64,000 bases of DNA, taken from assembly GCA_003117195.1 (NCBI GenBank), contig BDSI01000067.1, forward strand, positions 299,680 through 363,679, in the 5' to 3' direction. A program made the position numbers and the translations under genes. Under the pieces are notes generated by a model. The model had not been told where the DNA came from and searched no databases. It saw nothing but the letters and a program-made list of their open reading frames with translations. Below are positions 57,401-64,000 of this stretch, one piece after another (position 1 is the stretch's first letter; the number at the start of each line of letters is the position of its first letter). This stretch comes from Eudorina sp. 2006-703-Eu-15 (Eukaryota > Chlorophyta > Chlorophyceae > Chlamydomonadales > Volvocaceae).

Positions 57401-58181
57401 CGGCAGCGCAACGCACTTCAGCGGAGATGCAAGGTGGGAGGGGGGCGTGTGGCAGGATGAAGGGGGCACGGGGCGTGTGGGCATGTGGAGGAGCAGGTTG
57501 CGGGCGCCGGGGCCGTTGATTCCACCGTCCGCCCGGGCCGTTATCGATAGGCGGCTCAACGCTGCTGCGTGTGCCACTGTGCATGGCATGAACAGCTAGC
57601 ATATCTGGCTTGCTGACTCCTAAATGCCAGGGGCTATTTGTGTCAGGACCCCGGTTATTCGTCCCTTCCGACCTCCGTTAGCTCCCTTTGTCCTTCTTTC
57701 AGTCCGAGGTCCTTCCAATCATCGGGTCCACTGCCCCTCGTGGGCCTTGGCACCCCCTTGACCCACACACAGGCACTCGTCGCTATACAGCGCCCCAGAG
57801 CTCATTCTGTACGGCACCAGCAACAAGGGTACGGATGTGTACGCTTTCGCCGTACTGATGTACGAGCTAGTCGTGGGCAAATCGCTTGCAGCGCTGCTTC
57901 AGGACGCCCAGCTGGGACCCGAGCTACGGAGCTGGATGCGGCAGCAGCTGCTGATTGCCAGGGCGGCGGGCGGCGCGCAAGCGGATGTGGAGGCGATGGG
58001 GAGGGCGGCGCTGCCGCCCTCGCTGCTGGTGTGGCCTGATCAAGCTCCCCCGGGCATCGCGGCCCTGGCGGCGGAGTGCCTGGCCGCGGACCCCGCTGCG
58101 AGGCCGACCTTCGCGGCCGTCATCACCCGCCTGCAACAGCTGATGGAGTCGTTGCCAGTGCCGCGGTCGCCGTCTGAGTGA
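51443..58181 (+). CDS. Receptor-like protein kinase (TKL type) with large ectodomain
   Basis: Four exons: 51443-52975, 53216-55804, 56052-57433, 57773-58181; introns of 240, 247 and 339 bases (phases 0, 0, 2); about 1,970 residues. A hydrophobic segment ISPLTYIVTAIAVIYVYL (residues about 40-57; a later in-frame ATG at residue 22 is also possible) targets the protein to the membrane. A large ectodomain with N-glycosylation sites and beta-helix-like strands follows, then a Ser/Pro-rich minisatellite stalk, one TM (VVAGAVTAACGTLCLLLCVM) with the basic stop RLRRRR, and the kinase: glycine loop GELGRGAQGVVYRG, lysine in EVAVKSV, catalytic loop HGDLSSANVLL, DFG, SAPE, and the F-helix region DVYAFAVLMYEL. 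The conserved HRD arginine is Gly, and Lys of HRDLK is Ser. Long low-complexity inserts interrupt the N-lobe/C-lobe region (56110-56440 and 56580-56880) and the segment before DFG. The first intron has no stop and a length divisible by three, so retention would keep frame. Confidence 0.85.
54763..54890 (+). repeat. 27-bp coding minisatellite (SSRPSEPQA repeats)
   Basis: About five near-identical 27-base units in frame encode a Ser/Pro/Glu-rich stalk between the ectodomain and the membrane helix of the receptor kinase. Whole-codon units keep the frame when copy number changes. Confidence 0.9.
55693..58160 (+). other. Protein kinase domain, split over three exons
   Basis: Exon 2 ends after the catalytic lysine (VKSVLFQQ), exon 3 opens at the C-helix glutamate (EAAIAAALDHPNVV) and runs through DFG, and exon 4 begins just before the APE motif. 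Conserved Gly-loop, Lys, Asp, Asn and DFG residues are present; HRD reads HGD, which usually means a non-RD kinase. Confidence 0.85.
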
Positions 58182-59021
58182 GCATCGACGGAGGACGCTA
58201 CGCGACGGCGGCGGTGGCGACCGCTGTCCCGATCTGGCTGGCGGGTGGTGGCCAGCCCCCCTCGCCGCCTCCCCCTCCTCCCCGCCCGCCGGGCGCCGAC
58301 TGTCGCCCACCGTGGAATTGTCCCCCTCGGTGTCCTCACCGCCGTCAGGGCTGCTGCTGCTGAGCAGCTCGTACACCTCAACGGCCTCCGCAACCCCCTC
58401 CTCCGCCGCCGTCGAGGCCGCAGACGCCGACGGCTCCGGCAAGCTCTCGCGCGCGGCGGCGGCAGTCGCGGGCGGCTCGACGTCCGCCGCCGCCGCCGCC
58501 GGCGACGCGGCCTGCGCTGCCGCCGGCTGACGACGTGTGAGTCCTGCCGCCGCCGGCGCCGGCGCCGTCGCCGCCCCCGGGCCGGCAGTTGAGGGTCGCT
58601 GCTGCCGCGGCGGCGGCGGCGGCACGAGCCCTGCCGCGTCGGGCCCTATGCCAGCCGCCAGGAGCAGCTGCTGCAGGTCCATCTGCAAGGGAGGTCGCTG
58701 TGGGCCGTCGCGCATTCGGATCCGGCCTGCGCGGCGCCAGCAGCCGCTTCTACGTCCCCGGTCGTCGTTCTCGGTGGTGGGCAGATGGGCGGACGGGTCG
58801 TTGGGCTGTGTGAACTACGTGTTGCTCACGTGGCCGTACGCGTGCCGTACACGCGGAAACGACATTGTGGACGGCGCGTTCTGCGCCACTCGCACGACTG
58901 CACCCAGGTAAACGGTTACGAAGTAGCTGGTAAACCTATATTTCTTCGTTTGTCTTCCGGGATACGCAGCTTCGTTGCGGCCGCGACTGACGTCGCTCGG
59001 GTGGTTGGGGATGGTGTGTAA
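58182..59021. other. 3' region of the receptor kinase, with an ambiguous antisense open frame
   Basis: GC-rich Ala/Pro-coding low complexity. A TGTAA at 59017-59021 could end the kinase transcript. On the minus strand an open frame runs from 58715 leftward with a splice-acceptor-like CTTGCAG before an ATG near 58681, reading MDLQQLLLAAGIGPDAAGL; it enters the kinase exon in antisense. I found no partner exons for it. Confidence 0.35.
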
Positions 59022-59857
59022 AAGAAAACTGAGCCACTGAGAAGGGGTGTGCGTGTGTGTAAAACTGTGTGTGTGTGCGCATGCGTGTATTCTGGAGTCA
59101 TTGCACTGCGATTTAACGACAGCTTGCGATAGGCGGATGTTCGTTGTTGCTGGCGGTTACGTTAAGGCGCCTCGCCGGTACGTAGTGCAGCGAGCGAGCG
59201 AGTCGAACTCCGATCGCGTCGGCTTACGTAGGGCTGGCGCGGGATTTCTACGTCGTCTGTAGTGCGCATCTTTGGCTTGGGCCTGCGTGGGCTGCATCGC
59301 CAAGGAAATGTTAACTTGGTACCACCCAACGGAGGAGCAGTCACCGTGTATGCGAGACGCTCATCGTCTGGTCAGGATCGGCCAGATCGGCCGGCTGGCT
59401 GGTGGGTGGGCGGTAGAAAGCGTTATTCTTGGACCTTCGATCACGATGTCCGTACCACAATAGATAGACACGATTACCTGTACAGCTGTACTGCAGGCGC
59501 GGCCGGCCGCCTTACTCCAGTGCTTTTTATTATCGGGTGGTTTGTGTGCACTCCCGCCCGCGGCGGCTGGCGGATATTTGCACAGCAAGCTTCCGCGGTG
59601 GAGAACGAATGCGTGCGCGCTGCTGATTGGCGTCTTTGCAGTGATAAGTTCAGGCGTCTTGTCGATTGATGATGCATTGTGATCATGTGCATGCGGTTCG
59701 TTCATGCACAGTCTTGCTTGGACACTACTCATCACGCGCGTGCACATACACAGTCCGCGCAGCGACTTTTGTTTTGGACTACCAGCTATAGCAGTGGTGG
59801 GCCGGGCGTGTACGGTAGCACCAGCCACGCACACGAACCCTTCACACATGACGACGG

Positions 59858-59893
<36 letters not shown>
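59858..59893 (+). repeat. CT dinucleotide microsatellite
   Basis: Uninterrupted CT run of about 17 units in the spacer. Confidence 0.95.
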
Positions 59894-59897
<4 letters not shown>

Positions 59898-60667
59898 ACA
59901 CCCACACACGGCATTGCTACCCTACTTCTCGCGGCTCAGTTGCCTTTTATACACTGTAGTAGTAGGTGAGAGCTGGCAAAGGCTTCTCGAGATGCTGGGA
60001 CAGTGCTTCGCGCTGTATCTGAGGTGTAGGGCCGACCAATGTACGACACCTACTACACACACACCGACGAAGATCACGCATTCCGGCTTTCTTTCACACA
60101 CACGTACACATATATTTACTCACTTCACCATGATTTCTCGCGAAACACACTTCTTCATTATCCCTTTGTTGTCGGCTGAAGGGCGTCGGAGCGGCCACGT
60201 GCGCGCGGGGTACGTACGTAGCGGGGAATGAACCCCCCACCTTTTGTCCCAACTTGCTGCCCGCTGCTGCCCGCCGCTCCTCCTACTCCTCCTCACACAG
60301 CTTACACACGTGTGACTGACGTGGATCGTTCGGCTGCTGCGGTGGCGACAGAGCCACTACTTGCTGTGTGCAGTTGGTAGATGGGTGTGTCGATCACGGC
60401 GGTTCGATCGCTGTTAGTTGGTGACATTTTTCATAAACAGCAGCGAGACCAGCTGTCTGTCTGCTGCCTGCTTGATTTTTGCTGCCTGCTGCCTGCTTGA
60501 CTGGTTGATAGGCTGGTCGGTCGGTTGATTGGTTCGTCGGTCGACGAGCGGTCGGTATTGCTGGCTGGCGCGTACGTACGGAAGGCGCAAGCCGTGCCAC
60601 GACGCGATATGCGCGGCTGGATGGATGGGGGGAGACGAAACGTCACGCGCCCACTCTCACTCTTTTT

Positions 60668-60709
60668 GGGCGGGGCCCCAGCGCGAAGCGCGTTCGGGGG
60701 GCCCCGCCC
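60668..60709. repeat. GC-rich palindrome
   Basis: Arms GGGCGGGGCCCC and GGGGCCCCGCCC surround an 18-base loop containing GCGCGAAGCGC, itself partly palindromic. It is followed by TCCG tandem units (60734-60750). The GGGGCCCCGCCC core recurs at about 61588 and 63094, so this is probably a dispersed hairpin family. Confidence 0.7.
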
Positions 60710-62837
60710 CTTAGGATTGCCCCTGTCCGTGTGTCCGTCCGTCCGTCCGTGGGTAACGGCAAAACGTTCATTATCCGCTAAACTAATTCGCAATGTTTGT
60801 CATATTATTTGTCCTCTATTGCAAGGTATTCTTGGTTTGGCTGAAAAAAATTCTTTGCGCACAAACGGTCAAAGTAAAGCTCCGCGGTCTCCATGGACCC
60901 AGGTCAACGTCCACCCAACGCCTCTCGCGCTCATGTTTGTTGCAACGGGTGCCGCGTGATAAATACTTGGATTAAGAATGGGCGGCGTGTGCTAAATTGA
61001 ACTTCCATAGTGTCCTGATGTTTGAACATCAAGATGCCACCAACACCAAGATTTGCCTTTCTGTTTTGCCAGATGAACACAATTCAACATTATGTATTGA
61101 ATCAAAGTTTCAAGATGCAAAGGGATAGCATACCGAGTACCAACGCCAGTTCCGATGGCCGAAGTCCGGGTCTCTTTTCGCACCCTGTTCTTGCCTTATA
61201 TTTGCTATGTAATTATTGATCGCAAACTTTAGAGGTTCACGTCTGCTGCGGGCGTGCAACTGAAGGGCTGCATTCTTGCCGACGGAACAAACAACTACAG
61301 TTTCAGGGCAAAACAAGAATGCTTCAAGCTTGCTATGTGATCATCTGCTTGACAGACGGATGTGGTAGTGCAGAGGCGTCTAGCGTTACGATACGGTGAC
61401 CGCCGTCGCCGGCGGCGCGTACTGCAGGATGGTTTCGGGGCTGCCGACGTGTTTGGGCTTGGTGAATCTATGCACGCCAATCCACCTTCAACATCAACGA
61501 CACCCCCAATGGTAACCTTTCACTCTCTCACACTGTTGCGCGGTAATAGAGTTTTCGTTCTAAAGCAAGCGGCCTGTACGGATTATAGGGGGCCCCGCCC
61601 TTTTCCGGCTTCGAGGAAGCCGACCCCTACTTGTTCTCACGCTTGCACAAGTTGGTGGTTGGTGGCTGGCTTGCCGCGTGTTAGGATGCTCAGACGATGT
61701 TTGAATGAATGAATGTTACAGCGGACCCCAATGGGATCATCGGTGTATACCAGAGCAAGCAAGATGTTTGTAGGACAGGACAGGACAGGTCAGGACAAGG
61801 AGATCGATATTTAGGACCCATGCACAGCACAGCATAGCATGGTAACCACATATGCATGCCTGGTAGGTGTGGGGGTTCGTTGCTCAGCGTAGCAACGTGC
61901 GGCCGGCACACTCCTCCTCCCTCCGCAGCAGTAGCCGACCGGGGGGCCGGGCACGGCTGGCCAGGACTCGGCGCGTATGACTGGGCGCGCGGGCGGTGCA
62001 CGCGACTCGTCTTGCACCGCATTATTGGGTTGGCGAGCAACTAACGACGGCGGGCCTGTCACCCGATCTCTCGCCCGGCGGAGTCCAGACGGCCAGATAG
62101 ACGTACGTACTTACGTCAACATCCATGTGCGCGTGTGCGTGCGACTTTTCTTTGACTCGGGGGATGTGAAGGGATAGGTGCGGTTGTGGTTTGGACACGC
62201 GCACCGGGCGTGCGCGTGGGGGCACACACATGTAACGTTCATTCATTCATTCATGTATGGGGGCACCTACCTGTTGATGACGCCGACGTACAGCGAGGCA
62301 GACGCACAGGCAGACGTACAGACGTGTGCGACACGCCAATCGAGGCTCCTTGGATGATTTCATGGGCCGCCAGCCATACGTACGTCACAGGGCGCCGGAG
62401 GTTGTTGATTGGATTCCCAAGAGTCCCGAGCAAGCTCGCGGGCGCGGCTGGGAAGCAAGCAAGCGCGCACGAAATCCAAAGATCGATCGATGTTGGCAGC
62501 GTGCGTGCTGCACCTTGACAGCACACAAGTAAGGGACCCCGGGTCGGTACCCGGGGCGTTCAACAACGCCAACCTGATAGCCCCTATTCGAATTCGACTG
62601 GGCGGAACCCGCAGGCACGCACGGCACGGCACACGGCACGGCACAAGATGTCGTTTAACTGGCGCGTGTCAGCTATGAGCTGGGTGATCGATGGTCATGA
62701 AGCCCCGCCCGGGAACGTTTACGTATGTAAACACAGGGGCTGCTGCTGACAGGTTTCGTGCAGGCTGCTGGTTGGGTTTGCCATAAGACGCCAAGGAAGG
62801 AAACACAAGCCGTCACAGCCCACCCTGAGTTACTATT

Positions 62838-62903
62838 GCGGCATTGGCATTGGAATTAAAATTGGCATTGGAATTGGATTCGGATTTGGAATTGGAATTG
62901 GCA
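62838..62903 (+). repeat. GGAATT/GGCATT hexamer satellite
   Basis: About eleven hexamers of the form GG(A/C)ATT with small variants. AT-richer than its surroundings; intergenic. Confidence 0.85.
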
Positions 62904-63575
62904 GTGGCGGCGGCGTCGTTCCGGCGGGGTTCTGATGACGGTTGGTGGAGGGCCTGGGGCGGCCACGTCAGCACTAGTAGTCATACATCTGTATGTGTTG
63001 CGCACTGATGGGTGCCCCATGAGGCACCCGGGGGACCACCCGGGGGACCACCCGGGTCCCCCGGGATTCCCGAACAGAGAGGGGAGAGCCGCCGCGGGGC
63101 CCCGCCCGGGGTCCACGTCATTAGGTTACATCATACATTGCCAGGGCGAAACCTTCTGAGCGAAACGCCACCCATACATGCACGCAACCGTGCGTGACAC
63201 CGAGTCAGTTGTCTGCGTGCTAACGGAAATGCCTGGCTCTGCCTGGTTACTGGTTGCTGGCCCAGGGCTGGCCGAGAAAAAAATGTTTCAACCACAACGG
63301 ATTGCACATGCGGCCAGCGGGCGAGGCACAAGTCTGCTTTTGCCCGCCTGCCTGCCTACCTGCCTGCCTGTCGGTCGGGTTGTCGGCCAGTCGCTTGGTC
63401 AGTCGGTTGGTCAGTCCGTCGGTGTGCCGTGGGCAGCTGTATAACGTAACCGTTACAAGGTGGACCCGTATCCCGACCGGGTGTTCCAACGGGCCCAGAT
63501 AGCTCGCAGGTGCCTCGTCTCACCAACGAGACCCCTACCAAGCACTGCGCACCCATCCTCCATCACCCGCGGGGG

Positions 63576-63691
63576 GTCACGCAGCCATACCGGCCACTAC
63601 ACCAGGTTACCAGCGCGCCAGGATTGCCTCTCCTGGAAACCGCGCCAGACCCGCCTAATCACACGGCGGTGAGGGGAAGGGGATTCGAACC
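63576..63691 (-). repeat. Dispersed repeat, copy B, with a tRNA-like B box
   Basis: 63576-63669 is the inverted partner of 13984-14077. On the minus strand it is immediately preceded by GGTTCGAATCC (63681-63691), a perfect tRNA B-box/T-loop sequence, inside a segment whose ends (GTGAGG ... CCTCAC) can pair like an acceptor stem although the T stem is poor. This suggests a tRNA-derived SINE. Confidence 0.6.
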
Positions 63692-64000
63692 GACGATCTC
63701 TCGACAAATTCCTGTGTCTTTCTCACAAGCAGTGCCTCACGGCACGGGTAGCTTACTCCCATCAGGAGGTTGAAATGTTGTTATTGTGCAGCGGTGTGGG
63801 GTGGGAGGGTGAGGAGGAGGAAGGAATGCAGGTGACAGTTACAAGAGCGTTCCCTGCAGCGGGTAGCGACGCACGCAGGCACGCACACGCACACACGCAC
63901 ACGGCAGCAGCCCCATACCCACACGTACGCGTGGACCCACTGTGCCCATACCCACACGCACACCCACCCATCCCACACCGATAGCCACAGCAGCACAGCC

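Larger units (their letters stand above)
59022..64000. other. Non-coding, repeat-rich right flank
   Basis: No supported gene on either strand. Contents: a CT microsatellite, GC palindromes (60668-60709 and similar cores near 61586 and 63094), a GGACA run (61777-61799), a hexamer satellite (62838-62903), CCTG/GGTCAGTC runs (63345-63420) and dispersed-repeat copy B. A short open piece at 61237-61340 (KGCILADGTNNYSF ...) preceded by an acceptor-like TTTAG has no identifiable partner exons. Confidence 0.5.

Noticed and set aside
60525..60959. 144-codon open frame
   Set aside because: It runs through the GC palindrome and TCCG tandem repeats; the translation is that of a repeat, not of a protein family.
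63660..63780. A functional tRNA gene on the minus strand
   Set aside because: The B box is perfect and six acceptor-like pairs exist, but the T stem has only two good pairs and no anticodon arm can be drawn.

Overview
The window looks like nuclear DNA of a volvocine (Chlamydomonadales) green alga. Exons are GC-rich. Genes have many short exons joined by GT(G/A)-AG introns, and the proteins carry long Ala/Gly/Pro/Gln homopolymer runs. TGTAA poly(A) signals follow several stops, and introns and spacers are full of simple repeats and minisatellites. All five gene models and the one recognisable gene remnant read on the + strand. Exons were joined by hand from reading frame, splice sites and phase; for the genes at 15.6-27.8 kb and 33.8-47.7 kb the joined exons sum to a whole number of codons.

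Layout. (1) 294-864: C-terminal part of a cytochrome P450, broken by three frame changes (pseudogene or poor sequence). (2) 2120-13171: a very large, low-complexity, RS-rich protein with three copies of a small helical, winged-helix-like module at its C-terminal end; each copy is split by a phase-0 intron at the same place. (3) 13.2-15.5 kb: spacer with a foldback MITE-like element and one copy of a dispersed repeat whose inverted partner lies at 63.6 kb. (4) 15569-27786: a 25-exon gene for a five-pass, heavily N-glycosylated prominin-like protein. (5) 30339-31230: a two-exon gene whose C-terminal half resembles the C-terminal OB fold of eIF5A but which lacks the hypusine domain. (6) 33754-47726: a 21-exon gene for a multi-pass membrane protein whose last third resembles the animal STRA6/RBP-receptor family. 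(7) 47.7-51.4 kb: repeat-rich spacer. (8) 51443-58181: a four-exon receptor-like protein kinase of TKL type with a large ectodomain. (9) 58.2-64 kb: non-coding, repeat-rich sequence with GC palindromes.

Three of the five genes encode surface or membrane proteins (prominin-like, STRA6-like, receptor kinase). Nothing in the sequence shows that they act together. Identities rest on motif and topology reading only; no database search was possible.
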